From: Brevundimonas lutea
Lineage (GTDB): Bacteria; Pseudomonadota; Alphaproteobacteria; Caulobacterales; Caulobacteraceae
NCBI RefSeq assembly: GCF_003704105.1
Contig: NZ_QUOQ01000004.1
Location: 434,001 to 498,000, forward strand
Direction: 5' to 3'
DNA length: 64,000 nt
Shown here: positions 1 to 8,688 of the stretch, piece after piece
How positions within the stretch are numbered: position 1 is the stretch's first letter
Layout of the letters: each line of letters starts with the position of its first letter
Made by a program: the position numbers and the translations under genes
The notes under the pieces: model-generated
The model's input: only the letters and a program-made list of their open reading frames with translations
Databases searched by the model: none
What the model was told of the DNA's origin: nothing

Positions 1-318
1 CAGCCGCGCGATGGACTCGGCGATGGAGACGTCGGGCAACTTGCCGATGTCCTCGGCCGAGACGGCTTCGACGATCGAGGTCTCGTTGCGCTTCAGGCTG
101 ATCGAATCGGCCAGGCCCCGTCGGATGCCGGTGACCACGATCTCTTCAAGTTCGGTGGCTTCTTCCTCATCGCCCGGCGGCGGGACGGCCGCTTCCTGAG
201 CGATGGCTGCGGCCGGCAGAGCCGCCACGATGGCCATCGCCGACACCGTCGAGCACAGGGTGGCGGTCCGCGCCCCCCGACCGTTAAGCACGGCGCGATC
301 CAGAACTGGTCGACGCAT
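1..318 (-). CDS. TonB-dependent receptor, N-terminal part (runs off the window)
   Basis: This is the first 106 codons of an outer-membrane TonB-dependent receptor; the rest lies beyond base 1. An Ala-rich signal peptide ends near residue 41 (AAAIAQ). The TonB-box region ELEEIVVTG is at residues 57-65, and the plug domain begins with SIVEAVSAEDIGKLPDVSIA (81-100). This plug motif is typical of the large receptor families of Caulobacterales and Xanthomonadales, which often import oligosaccharides. The ATG at 316-318 follows GGGAGGGACCTC, a good ribosome site. A perfect LacI-type operator about 95 bp upstream suggests sugar-responsive control. The substrate cannot be told from this part. Confidence 0.9.
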   Translation of the reverse strand, partial: MRRPVLDRAVLNGRGARTATLCSTVSAMAIVAALPAAAIAQEAAVPPPGDEEEATELEEIVVTGIRRGLADSISLKRNETSIVEAVSAEDIGKLPDVSIAESIARL

Positions 319-347
319 GAGGTCCCTCCCCCGAATGTTTCCCCGGC

Positions 348-367
348 GAGTGGATCATCGTCCACTC
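348..367. promoter_or_regulatory. Inverted repeat in the receptor leader
   Basis: GAGTGGA (348-354) and TCCACTC (361-367) form perfect 7-bp arms around a 6-base spacer, 30-50 bp upstream of the receptor ATG. It could be a second operator or a leader hairpin. No family is assigned. Confidence 0.35.
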
Positions 368-411
368 GTCCACTTTTGAACGCCGCCCGATCCCGCTCTC
401 CCGACCCGGGC

Positions 412-425
412 TGGAAGCGCTTCCA
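412..425. promoter_or_regulatory. LacI-family-type operator upstream of the TonB-dependent receptor
   Basis: TGGAAGCGCTTCCA is a perfect 14-bp palindrome with the central CG typical of LacI/GalR-family operators. It lies 94 bp upstream of the receptor ATG and downstream of the terminator of the next gene on the same strand, so the receptor is its likely target. No LacI-family gene is visible in the window; it may lie beyond base 1 with the rest of the receptor locus. Binding is inferred from the pattern only. Confidence 0.6.
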
Positions 426-483
426 ATGGCTAACTCACCTTGGACCTTCGCGCAATCGACAAAACGCGAGCAGCAGGATCAGC

Positions 484-511
484 AAAACGCCCGACGTCGC
501 AGACGCCGGGC
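484..511 (-). terminator. Rho-independent terminator after the 118-aa membrane protein
   Basis: On the minus strand GCCCGGCGTC (511-502) pairs with GACGTCGGGC (498-489) with one G-U pair and a 3-base loop, followed by G and then TTTT (487-484). It stands 25 bases after the stop codon of the gene at 536-892 and separates it from the receptor. Confidence 0.65.
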
Positions 512-535
512 GCAAAAGGCCGGACTTCAAGAGGC

Positions 536-892
536 TCAGGCGGCGGGCGGCGTCTCCATCGGGGCGTTCACATTCGGCGCCTCACCGGTCGGAGGATTTG
601 TCGGCTGGCCTTCCGCTGTGGTCGGCGCATCGGCCGAGGGCGGCGACATGGCGTCGCCTTCAAACTCGGCCGCCACTTGGGCCTGACCGGCCGGGGTGTT
701 GTCTGTCTCGGCGATCTCTCCCTGGGTCAGCGCCCAGAAGCCGAGCAGGACGGCGGCCGCCAAGGCCACCGAGACAACGAGCAGGATCAGGATGCGATTG
801 CCCTTGCGCCCGCCGCGAACGTACTGGGCCTCGACGGGCTGGCCCTGATGCACGGGATCGGTGGCGCGGGAGTGGGGGTCGTCGTGGGTCAT
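536..892 (-). CDS. Hypothetical one-helix membrane protein, 118 aa
   Basis: No known family is recognised. Residues 1-32 are polar with a basic end (GGRKGNR). Residues 33-55 form one strongly hydrophobic helix. The remaining 63 residues are rich in Pro, Ala, Glu and Thr with no folded-domain signature. The charge pattern predicts a cytoplasmic N-terminus and a periplasmic low-complexity tail. A terminator follows the stop codon, and an unassigned 331-base stretch lies upstream, so it is probably monocistronic. The start is the only suitable ATG, with a weak ribosome site. That it is a real gene is supported by the helix, the terminator and the codon pattern. Confidence 0.65.
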   Translation of the reverse strand: MTHDDPHSRATDPVHQGQPVEAQYVRGGRKGNRILILLVVSVALAAAVLLGFWALTQGEIAETDNTPAGQAQVAAEFEGDAMSPPSADAPTTAEGQPTNPPTGEAPNVNAPMETPPAA

Positions 893-1223
893 GCGCGGGA
901 GCGGTCCTGAACTGGGCGATGGGATCGAGCCTCGTCAACGCTGGTCGAGCTTGGCCGTTCCCCGACCAACTAATTCGCCTGGCGCGGGAACCGGTGTCGA
1001 CAACCGCCGTTGTGGGAAAGCGAAGGCGGCGACGCCCCCCCCGACTCGCGGATCGGTATCCCCGATCCCCTCGCCTTCGCAATCATTCTCGACGATGCCC
1101 CTTCGGCGGCGGAGCCTTCAGGCCCGCCGCCGTTTCTTTTCGGCTGTGACCCCGGGCTCGACAGGGCGGTGACTGTCCCCCAAGAGTGAGTGCGTTCACC
1201 ATCAGGACGGACGGGAGGCGATC
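893..1223. other. 331-base intergenic stretch between divergent genes, with a nested inverted repeat
   Basis: No convincing gene was found here. GCGAAGGCG (1020-1028) and CGCCTTCGC (1072-1080) are perfect 9-bp inverted arms, and between them GATCGG (1051-1056) and CCGATC (1062-1067) form a second hairpin. Nearer the oxidoreductase, GGTGA (1168-1172) and TCACC (1196-1200) could also pair. The stretch must hold the promoters of both flanking genes. A small structured RNA is possible but unproven. Confidence 0.35.
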
Positions 1224-2246
1224 ATGGCCAGGACCAACCGGCAATGGGTGCTGCGGCAGCGGCCCAAAGGCATGATACAGGACGGCGATCTGGAACTGGT
1301 CGAGAGCCCCGTCCCGGATCTGGCCGAGAACGAGGTGCTGGTCCGCACCGTCTATCTGTCGCTGGACCCCACCAACCGGACGTGGATGAACGACGCCGAG
1401 GGCTATCTCCCGCCGGTGGGCCTGGGCGAGGTGATGCGCGGCCTGACCCTGGGCGTGGTGGAGGAGAGCCGGTCCGACCGGTTCAAGGTCGGCGACGTGG
1501 TCACGCCCCTATCGGGCGGATGGGCGGATTACGCCGTTGTTCCCGCCGAGGGTCTGCGGCCCGTGCACCGCGCGCCGGGCCTGCCCCTGACGGCCAATCT
1601 GAGCGTGCTCGGCATGACCGGGCTGACCGCCTATTTCGGCGTGACCGACGTGCTGAAGCCCCAGGCGGGCGAAACTCTGGTGATCTCGGCGGCGGCGGGC
1701 GCCGTCGGCTCGATCGCCGGGCAAGTAGCCAAGCAGAAGGGCGCGCGCGTGCTTGGCATCGCCGGCGGACCGGAGAAATGCGCCTGGCTGACCGACGAAC
1801 TCGGGTTTGATGCGGCCATCGACTACAAGGGCGAGGACGTGGGCGCGGCGCTGGACCGTCTGGCCCCCGACGGCGTCGAGATGAATTTCGAGAATGTCGG
1901 CGGCGACATCATGATCGCGGTGTTCAATCGCCTTAAAACCCATGGCCGCATGGCCGTCTGTGGCCTGATCTCGAGCTATAACGCCACGCGCATGCCGCCG
2001 GCCCCGAACTTCGGCCGGATCATCACCCACCGGCTAAATATTCAGGGCTTTCTGGTGCTGGACTACGCCGCGCGGGCCCGCGAGATGGTGGCCGAGATGG
2101 GGCCGTGGCTGGCCGACGGCCGGGTCAAGTGGAAGGTCCACGTCGACGAGGGCCTGGAGGGCGCCGTCGGAAGCCTGAACCGGCTGTTCACCGGCGACCA
2201 CGACGGAAAGCTGCTGGTCCGGGTGTCCGAGGAGCCGGCGGCGTGA
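1224..2246 (+). CDS. NADP-dependent oxidoreductase, zinc-independent MDR family (CurA/prostaglandin-reductase-like)
   Basis: This is a 340-aa medium-chain reductase of the curcumin reductase/leukotriene-B4 dehydrogenase group. These enzymes reduce alpha,beta-unsaturated carbonyl compounds with NADPH. The family N-terminus (NRQWVLRQRPKG) is present, SLDPTNRTWM is at residues 46-55, and the nucleotide-binding glycine motif AAAGAVGS is at 156-163. The zinc-ligand cysteines of alcohol dehydrogenases are absent, and the length is normal. GGACGGGAGGCGATC supplies the ribosome site. Its stop overlaps the GTG of the MaoC-like gene (GTGA), so the two are translationally coupled. The physiological substrate is unknown. 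Confidence 0.9.
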   Translation: MARTNRQWVLRQRPKGMIQDGDLELVESPVPDLAENEVLVRTVYLSLDPTNRTWMNDAEGYLPPVGLGEVMRGLTLGVVEESRSDRFKVGDVVTPLSGGWADYAVVPAEGLRPVHRAPGLPLTANLSVLGMTGLTAYFGVTDVLKPQAGETLVISAAAGAVGSIAGQVAKQKGARVLGIAGGPEKCAWLTDELGFDAAIDYKGEDVGAALDRLAPDGVEMNFENVGGDIMIAVFNRLKTHGRMAVCGLISSYNATRMPPAPNFGRIITHRLNIQGFLVLDYAARAREMVAEMGPWLADGRVKWKVHVDEGLEGAVGSLNRLFTGDHDGKLLVRVSEEPAA

Positions 2247-2647
2247 GCGACGATCGGCTGCACTTCGAGGATTTGGCCATCGGCCAGGTGGTGCCTTTGG
2301 GCGCCTGCGCCGTGGATGCGGCGGCCCTGGCCCTGTTTTGCGAGAAGTTCGCCCCGGCCTGGGATGTCGAGAACGGCGCGCCCGACGCGCTGATCTTCGC
2401 CCTGTGGCAACGGTTGGCGGCGGATAGGGCCGGCGGTCTGGCCCAGACGAAATCGCTCGCCGTCGACGCGCTCAGGTTCAACCGCAATCCGCCCGCGGGC
2501 GAGCTGCTCCGCGGGCGGATGACGGTGATGGGCAAGGACCCGGTCGGCGATCAGAAGGGCATCGTCATCGCCCAGCACGATCTGCTGGACGAGGACGGGC
2601 GGTTGGTCTTTTCGTGCCTGACCCGAGCGCTGTTCGCGCGGCGCTAG
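2243..2647 (+). CDS. MaoC-like hot-dog-fold protein
   Basis: This 134-aa protein starts at the GTG overlapping the previous stop (GTGA). The reading frame is open further upstream, but only from this GTG does the protein begin with the family pattern LHFEDLAIGQVVPLG seen in MaoC-type (R)-enoyl-CoA hydratases. The central DALIFALWQRL and the C-terminal FSCLTRALFARR also fit a single hot-dog domain. The usual D-x4-H hydratase dyad is not evident, so it may be a non-catalytic or thioesterase-like relative. Coupling to the unsaturated-carbonyl reductase suggests joint action on an acyl or enone compound. Confidence 0.7.
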   Translation: MSDDRLHFEDLAIGQVVPLGACAVDAAALALFCEKFAPAWDVENGAPDALIFALWQRLAADRAGGLAQTKSLAVDALRFNRNPPAGELLRGRMTVMGKDPVGDQKGIVIAQHDLLDEDGRLVFSCLTRALFARR

Positions 2648-2660
2648 CCGCCGCGCGAAC
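2632..2660. terminator. Long hairpin at a convergent gene junction
   Basis: GTTCGCGCGGCG (2632-2643) and CGCCGCGCGAAC (2649-2660) are perfect 12-bp arms around CTAGC, which contains the stop codon of the MaoC-like gene. The hairpin ends 2 bases before the sapC stop. There is no T-run on either strand, so it is a terminator-like or mRNA-end-protecting structure rather than a classical terminator. Confidence 0.5.
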
Positions 2661-2661
2661 C

Positions 2662-3456
2662 TCAGGCGTTGGCAGCGGGCAGCTCACGCTGGGCGCGGTC
2701 CATGGCCGCGACGATCAGCCGATCCCAGTTCTGCAGCGACATCAGATGCGCATAGATCTGACCCAAGGCGCCGTTGTCCCGCAGCGTCTTGAAGGTGTCG
2801 GCCGACAGCGCGTTCAGCTTCTCTTCCGAAACGCCGTAGAACTCGGCCACCTTCTGGGGCTGGCCGGCCGATCCGTCGGCGTTCCGCGGCGTGTAGTTGA
2901 ACTCGCGCACCGTCAGCAGGTTGTGCTCCTGCAGCAGCTTGACGAAGCTCTCGGTGCGGCGACGCTCCTGCTCGAAGTCCGTGCAGAACTTCATGGCGTT
3001 CTCGGTGAAGGGCGTCGGCTTGCCGTCGGCGAACAGGGCGGTTTCGCCGCCCTCGGACACCATCGGCGCCTCCCGGTCGATGCACAGCACCATGCGTCCC
3101 TGATCTTCCTGGGTGGCGAAGACGAACGGATAGCGGCGCACGAAGGCCGGCAGATAGGCGTCGGCCCGGTAGGCTCCGTTGGCCTCCACAAACAGGTTGG
3201 TGTTCTGGTTCAGCCCCATGATGGCCACCGGCGCACGCGCATCGCCCAGGAACACCACCGGATAGTTCAGCGCGGCCGGCGCGAACTCCGTCACGGTCAG
3301 CGGCACCATGTTGGTCTGGCCGACGAAGGCATAGGGGTTGTCCAGCGCGTTGACGCCCAGCTTGCCGTGGGCTTCGACGCTGAGCGGCTCGGGCTTGGAA
3401 TAGAACAGCACATTGCCGCTCAGGGCGGCGTCGGTCGGAAGCTGGGTGGTCTGCAT
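2662..3456 (-). CDS. SapC family protein
   Basis: This 264-aa protein matches the SapC family (named after an S-layer-locus protein), common in Caulobacterales and other alphaproteobacteria. The family pattern is seen in NPYAFVGQTNMVPLTVTEF near residues 40-58, the block FVRRYPFVFA and the acidic patch SEGGETALFADG. There is no signal peptide or membrane helix, and the exact biochemical role is not established. It converges on the MaoC-like gene with 14 bp between stops. The DUF1232 gene lies about 100 bp upstream on the same strand. Confidence 0.85.
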   Translation of the reverse strand: MQTTQLPTDAALSGNVLFYSKPEPLSVEAHGKLGVNALDNPYAFVGQTNMVPLTVTEFAPAALNYPVVFLGDARAPVAIMGLNQNTNLFVEANGAYRADAYLPAFVRRYPFVFATQEDQGRMVLCIDREAPMVSEGGETALFADGKPTPFTENAMKFCTDFEQERRRTESFVKLLQEHNLLTVREFNYTPRNADGSAGQPQKVAEFYGVSEEKLNALSADTFKTLRDNGALGQIYAHLMSLQNWDRLIVAAMDRAQRELPAANA

Positions 3457-3555
3457 GATGCGGCGGAGCTCGGATAGGTCGAGGAAAGGAAGGCGCGCCT
3501 TCTAGCGGCAGACGCGGCCCGGGGCAAACGTCGCTGTGGCGCGGTCGACGCCGTC

Positions 3556-3957
3556 TCAGTTCCGCTCCGACAGTCCCTTGAGCGTCTCGCGCGCCGCGTC
3601 GCGGTGGCGCGGCCTGATGTGGGCCGACAAAGTGGCGACCACCGCCGCGATCACCGCCGCATCGTCAGTGAAGCCGATGCCCATCAACACGTCGGGAATG
3701 GCGTCCACCGGCAGCACCCAATAGGCCAAGGCGCCCAGCATCACGCCCTTGGCCGCCGTCGGCGTCTGGGGATCGCGCGCGGCGAAATAGACGCTGAGCA
3801 GGCGGTCGGCGAACGGAATCCGGGCGGCCGTGCGCGCCAGCTTGGGCCAGAAGCCCTTGCGTACCCGCATCTCGTTGACGCGCTGGACGGCGGGGACCAG
3901 CGCCTTGTCGGGATCGATGGCGTCCGTCGGGGACGCCGCATTGGCCTTTGCGGTCAT
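3556..3957 (-). CDS. DUF1232 (YkvA-like) membrane protein
   Basis: This is a 133-aa protein with the DUF1232 core at about residues 67-104. It carries the hallmark AYWVLPVDAIPDV followed by GFTDDAAVI and a second hydrophobic stretch. DUF1232 proteins are small membrane-associated proteins of unknown function. The long polar N-terminus (about 50 residues) and short basic C-terminus are usual. It is transcribed divergently from the SDR at 4011, with 53 bp between starts. Confidence 0.85.
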   Translation of the reverse strand: MTAKANAASPTDAIDPDKALVPAVQRVNEMRVRKGFWPKLARTAARIPFADRLLSVYFAARDPQTPTAAKGVMLGALAYWVLPVDAIPDVLMGIGFTDDAAVIAAVVATLSAHIRPRHRDAARETLKGLSERN

Positions 3958-4010
3958 GGTCGCTAAACCCCCGTCACACTCTTCGGTTCGCTCAATATAG
4001 GACGCGCAGC

Positions 4011-4793
<783 letters not shown>

Positions 4794-4797
4794 CGGG

Positions 4798-5895
4798 TCA
4801 GGGCCGGGTCACGATCGGAGCGTCGGGATCGGTCTGGGCCGGCGGCGCCGAAGGCGGCGGGGCCAGAGGCTCGATCGGGATGATGATCGGCTCGGGCGCG
4901 GCGTCGACCGGAGCGGGCTGATTCTCGGCCGGCGTCCCTTGTGACGGTCGGGTCGCGGGGGGTAGCGCTGGCGACGGTTCCGGACGCTCCGTCGGCTCGA
5001 CACGGGCTGGCGCCGGCTGCGGCCGTGACGGCGTCGTTGCGACCGGCGTCTGTGCAGCGGGAGGAGGCGCACTCGCTTCCGGCGCGTCGGCGGTCGCGGC
5101 GTCGTCGAGCGGTTGAGCGGCGACCGGCGGGGGCGCTTGGGTCGTGGGCAGGATGCCCGTCGGTTCGGGCTCGCCGCCCGGCCGGGTCATCAGCAGCACG
5201 GCCAGCAGCAGGGCCACGCCCGCGACCACTCCGCCGGCGATCAGCAGGGTGCGGCGACGGCGCGTGGACTTGCGAGCCGTCGCGCGCGTCAGCACCGAGG
5301 CGGCCGGAGCCAGAGCTTCAGAGGCACGATCCAGCATCGAGGGATCGGCGCCGGGCAGCGGCTTGGGCGCGATGGCCGGGCGCGGGGGCGTGGTTGGGGC
5401 GCGGGTCGCGGCGGCGACGCCTTCGGGCAGGCTAACCTCGAACGGCGTCTGCGGCTGTGGCGCCCGAGCCGTCGTTTCAGGCTCCGGCGTCGGCGCGGAA
5501 GGGGGCGCAACGGGTTCGGGGCGCGGCGCGGGCGCGGGCGGCACGTCCATCGCCCCGGTCGGCCGCGGATCGCGCGGCCGACCCGCGTTCGTGGCGGGCG
5601 CCGGCGTGCTGGCCCGGGTCACCGGCGCGCCGAGGTCCAGGCGCGGCTCCGGGCGCGTCGGCAGAACCGAGCCCGTCAGCACGGAGCCGAGCGGCGCGGG
5701 CGCCGGTCGGCGAGGCGGCATATCGGCCGGCCGCTGCGTCGTCCTCACCGACTTCGGCCGCTGCGATCCCGGCGCGGGATAGGAGTTGTCGACGGTGAAG
5801 AAGGTCACCGGCTGGCGGCCCCAGGGCGTGGGCCGGATCCAGCCGCCGCCGGCGCGCGCATCGGGACCTTGGGGACGCTGGGACTCGGTCGACAT
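4798..5895 (-). CDS. Proline/alanine-rich protein with one transmembrane helix
   Basis: About 365 aa and very rich in Pro, Ala, Thr and Glu. No domain is recognised. The N-terminal half is a disordered cytoplasmic-type segment. A basic cluster (TARKSTRRRR) precedes a single helix (TLLIAGGVVAGVALLLAVLL). The rest is a Pro-Ala-Glu tail, predicted periplasmic. MSTESQ (5895) is chosen as start; an in-frame ATG 8 codons earlier (5919) is also possible. It follows an ABC exporter pair on the same strand by about 55-80 bp and may be co-transcribed with it. Extreme base composition makes function-by-similarity unreliable. Confidence 0.65.
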   Translation of the reverse strand: MSTESQRPQGPDARAGGGWIRPTPWGRQPVTFFTVDNSYPAPGSQRPKSVRTTQRPADMPPRRPAPAPLGSVLTGSVLPTRPEPRLDLGAPVTRASTPAPATNAGRPRDPRPTGAMDVPPAPAPRPEPVAPPSAPTPEPETTARAPQPQTPFEVSLPEGVAAATRAPTTPPRPAIAPKPLPGADPSMLDRASEALAPAASVLTRATARKSTRRRRTLLIAGGVVAGVALLLAVLLMTRPGGEPEPTGILPTTQAPPPVAAQPLDDAATADAPEASAPPPAAQTPVATTPSRPQPAPARVEPTERPEPSPALPPATRPSQGTPAENQPAPVDAAPEPIIIPIEPLAPPPSAPPAQTDPDAPIVTRP

Positions 5896-5974
5896 GACGG
5901 GCGGCGAACTCGTGAGCAAAGGGGTCTCGCCGATGTGGTCGGCGATGTCGGCGAAAGCGTGACGGGTTAGCCGA

Positions 5975-6742
5975 TCAGGCCTTCAACCGGTAGCCCGTAC
6001 GGAAGATCCAGGCGATGGCGACCAGGCAGGTGATCATGAAGCCGAAGGTGGCCAAAAGGCTCCACACCACCCCCACGTCCCCGGTCCCGTAGAAGCTCCA
6101 GCGAAATCCGGAGATCAGATAGACCACTGGATTGAACAGGGTGATGGTCCGCCACGGCTCGGGCAGCATGGAAATCGAATAGAAACTGCCGCCCAGGAAG
6201 GTGAGGGGCGTGACGATCAGCATGGGGATGAACTGCAGCTGTTCGAACCCCTGGGCCCAGACGCCGATGATGAAGCCGAACAGCGAAAAGGTCACCGCCG
6301 TCAGCACCAGAAACAGCGCCATCATCAGGGGATGCTCGATCCGGATCGGCACGAACAGGGCCGCCGTGGCCAAAATGATCAGCCCCAAGGCGATCGACTT
6401 GGTCGCCGCCGCCCCGACATAGGCGATGACGATCTCCATGGCGCTGACCGGGGCGGAAAGGATTTCGTAGATGGTGCCCGTGAACTTCGGAAAATAGATG
6501 CCGAAGGAGGCGTTGAAGATCGACTGGGTAAACAGGCTGAGCATGATCAGGCCGGGCACGATGAAGGCGCCGTACTCGACCCCGTCGATCTCCTGCATGC
6601 CCGAGCCGATAGCGGCGCCGAACACCACGAAATAGAGTGAGGTGGTGATCACCGGCGTGACCAGGCTCTGCCACAGAGTGCGGAGCGCCCGCGCCATCTC
6701 GAAGCGGTAGATGGCCCAGATGCCGTAGGGGTTGCCGATCAC
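5975..6742 (-). CDS. ABC-2 type transporter permease
   Basis: This 255-aa inner-membrane protein has about six hydrophobic helices and the ABC-2 family layout. There is a cytosolic N-terminus with an amphipathic start ([21 protein letters not shown]), the segment [12 protein letters not shown] and the conserved region [13 protein letters not shown] before the last helices. It resembles the YadH/daunorubicin-type export permeases. Its ATG overlaps the stop of the ATPase gene (ATGA), so the two are a coupled pair forming one exporter, probably of a lipid, polysaccharide or drug-like compound. The substrate is not readable from sequence. Confidence 0.92.
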   Translation of the reverse strand: MIGNPYGIWAIYRFEMARALRTLWQSLVTPVITTSLYFVVFGAAIGSGMQEIDGVEYGAFIVPGLIMLSLFTQSIFNASFGIYFPKFTGTIYEILSAPVSAMEIVIAYVGAAATKSIALGLIILATAALFVPIRIEHPLMMALFLVLTAVTFSLFGFIIGVWAQGFEQLQFIPMLIVTPLTFLGGSFYSISMLPEPWRTITLFNPVVYLISGFRWSFYGTGDVGVVWSLLATFGFMITCLVAIAWIFRTGYRLKA

Positions 6743-7671
6743 GCCGCGCGCTCCTCGTGAACCAGGCCGACGAAGATGTCCTCGAGCGAGCTCTGGCGGG
6801 TGTTCAGATCCTTGAAGCCGATGCCGGCGTCCGACAGGCGGCGAAGCAGGTCGGGCACGCCCGTCTCCTCGCGGTTAGCGTCGAAGGAATATTCCAGCTC
6901 CTGACCCTCGGCCTTGAGCGTCAGGTCATAGTCGGACAGGTCCGCCGGCACCGCGCTCAGCGGCTCCTGCAGGTTCAGGGTCAGGGTCTTGCGCCCCAGC
7001 TTCTTCATCAGCGTGGTCTTGTCCTCGACCAGGATCAACCGACCCTTGGCGATGACGCCCACCCGGTCGGCCATCTCCTCGGCCTCCTCGATATAGTGGG
7101 TGGTCAGGATGATGGTGACGCCGCGCTCGCGCAGCTTCCTGACCATCGCCCACATGTCGCGGCGCAGTTCGACATCGACCCCGGCCGTGGGCTCGTCGAG
7201 GAACAGGATGTCGGGCTCGTGGCTCAGGGCCTTGGCGATCAGCACCCGGCGCTTCATCCCGCCCGACAGATGCATGATCTTGGTGGTCTTCTTGTCCCAG
7301 AGGCTGAGGTCCTTGAGCAGCTGCTCAAGGTAGGCGTCGTCCTTGGCCTTGCCGAACAGACCGCGGCTGAAGCGGGTGGTGGCCCAGACCGTCTCGAAGG
7401 CGTCGGTGGTCAGCTCCTGGGGCACCAGGCCGATGCGGTTGCGGGCCTGACGATAGTCGGCGACGATGTCGAAGCCCTCGACCGAGACCTTGCCCGCCGT
7501 CGGGCTGACGATGCCGCAGACCAGGGAGATGAAAGTGGTCTTGCCGGCCCCATTGGGCCCCAGGAGAGCGAAAATCTCACCCTTGTTGATGGTCAGATCG
7601 GTGGGCTTCAGGGCCTCGAGGCCCGAGGCGTAGGTCTTTCCCAGACCCTCGGCGACGATCACCGATGTCAT
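6739..7671 (-). CDS. ABC transporter ATP-binding protein (ABC-2 exporter partner)
   Basis: This 310-aa ATPase has Walker [10 protein letters not shown] (38-46), Q-loop PQE (84-86), signature LSGGM (135-139), Walker B ILFLDEP (155-161), and an H-loop in TTHYIEE. The C-terminal extension after residue 220 is typical of YadG/DrrA-type subunits. MTSVIV at 7671 is chosen because GGGG stands at proper distance; an ATG two codons upstream (7677) is also possible. It drives the permease encoded immediately downstream. Confidence 0.92.
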   Translation of the reverse strand: MTSVIVAEGLGKTYASGLEALKPTDLTINKGEIFALLGPNGAGKTTFISLVCGIVSPTAGKVSVEGFDIVADYRQARNRIGLVPQELTTDAFETVWATTRFSRGLFGKAKDDAYLEQLLKDLSLWDKKTTKIMHLSGGMKRRVLIAKALSHEPDILFLDEPTAGVDVELRRDMWAMVRKLRERGVTIILTTHYIEEAEEMADRVGVIAKGRLILVEDKTTLMKKLGRKTLTLNLQEPLSAVPADLSDYDLTLKAEGQELEYSFDANREETGVPDLLRRLSDAGIGFKDLNTRQSSLEDIFVGLVHEERAA

Positions 7672-7751
7672 GCGCATCCCCGGTTCAGTTCGCCGCACAG
7701 GTGGGGCGGGTTGTCGCGGGTGTCCAGAGGCGGGCGTCGGAAAGCGGACGC

Positions 7752-7952
7752 TCAGTCCGCGCCGATGACCTCGAAGGCGGCGTTCGAGACCGTGGCATCG
7801 ACGCCCGGTCCCATGATGATCGCGCCGGCGAGAAGGACCGCGCCTAGCGCGCACAGGGCCGAGGCGCCCAGGCCGGCCCACCAGTTGGCCGATCGATGCG
7901 GCGTCTCCAGCAGCTTGCGCGCCTTGTGAATGCCGTCGATCGCGTGGGTCAT
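7752..7952 (-). CDS. Small one-helix membrane protein, 66 aa
   Basis: No family is recognised. After a polar N-terminal 25 residues ([20 protein letters not shown]), residues about 27-48 form one hydrophobic helix ([20 protein letters not shown]), followed by a short polar tail. GGGAGAGGACC directly before the ATG is a strong ribosome site and decides this start over an open upstream extension. It is transcribed divergently from trpG. Reality is supported by the ribosome site and helix; function is unknown. Confidence 0.6.
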   Translation of the reverse strand: MTHAIDGIHKARKLLETPHRSANWWAGLGASALCALGAVLLAGAIIMGPGVDATVSNAAFEVIGAD

Positions 7953-7991
7953 GGTCCTCTCCCTCGTCCCCAGCAAACACCCGTGACGGTT

Positions 7992-8011
7992 AACGTCGCG
8001 TTCACGACGTT
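7992..8011. promoter_or_regulatory. Inverted repeat between the 66-aa gene and trpG
   Basis: AACGTCG (7992-7998) and CGACGTT (8005-8011) are perfect 7-bp arms with a 6-base spacer. They lie 87 bp upstream of trpG and 40 bp upstream of the divergent small gene. This is a candidate operator for either gene; no regulator is identified. Confidence 0.35.
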
Positions 8012-8097
8012 CAGCGCAGCGGCATCGCGGCGTCGTCGGCGCACGCTGCTCGACCGAGCGAGATGACAAGGGCCGACGGCCGCCCTAGAAGCCGCCC

Positions 8098-8688
8098 ATG
8101 ATCCTGGTCGTCGATAACTACGACAGCTTTACCTACAACCTCGTCCACTATCTGGCCGAGCTGGGGGCCGAGACGCGCGTGGTCAGGAACGACCAGCTGA
8201 CGGTGGACGAGGTCTGGGCAAGCCGGCCGGACGCCGTCCTGCTGTCGCCCGGGCCGTGCTCGCCGAATGAGGCGGGCATCTGCCTGCCGATCCTCGAGAC
8301 GGCGCCAGAGGACATGCCGGTCTTCGGCGTCTGCCTGGGCCATCAGGCCATGGGCCAGGCCTTCGGCGGCGAGGTGATCCGGGCCAAGACCCTGATGCAC
8401 GGCAAGACCTCGCCGATCCTGCATGCGGGCGAGAGCGTGTTCCGAGGGCTGCCCAACCCGTTCACGGCGACGCGCTATCATTCGCTGGCGGTCCGGCGCG
8501 ACACCCTGCCCGACGTGCTCGAGGTCACCGCCTGGACCGAGGACGGCGAGATCATGGGGCTGGCCCACAAAACGCGGCCGATCCACGGGGTGCAGTTCCA
8601 TCCCGAATCCATCGCCACCGAGCACGGCCACGATCTGATCGGCAACTTCCTCGATCTGGCCAATGTGCGCCGAACGGCGATGGTCTGA
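8098..8688 (+). CDS. trpG: Anthranilate synthase component II (glutamine amidotransferase)
   Basis: This is a 196-aa class-I amidotransferase supplying ammonia from glutamine to TrpE for anthranilate. It shows [14 protein letters not shown] at the N-terminus, the oxyanion motif SPGPCSP (50-56), the nucleophile Cys79 in [14 protein letters not shown], and the His-Glu pair in [11 protein letters not shown] near residues 170-180. It heads trpG-trpD-trpC, overlapping trpD by one base. trpE is not in the window. The length is standard. The ribosome site (AGAAG) is weak. Confidence 0.96.
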   Translation: MILVVDNYDSFTYNLVHYLAELGAETRVVRNDQLTVDEVWASRPDAVLLSPGPCSPNEAGICLPILETAPEDMPVFGVCLGHQAMGQAFGGEVIRAKTLMHGKTSPILHAGESVFRGLPNPFTATRYHSLAVRRDTLPDVLEVTAWTEDGEIMGLAHKTRPIHGVQFHPESIATEHGHDLIGNFLDLANVRRTAMV

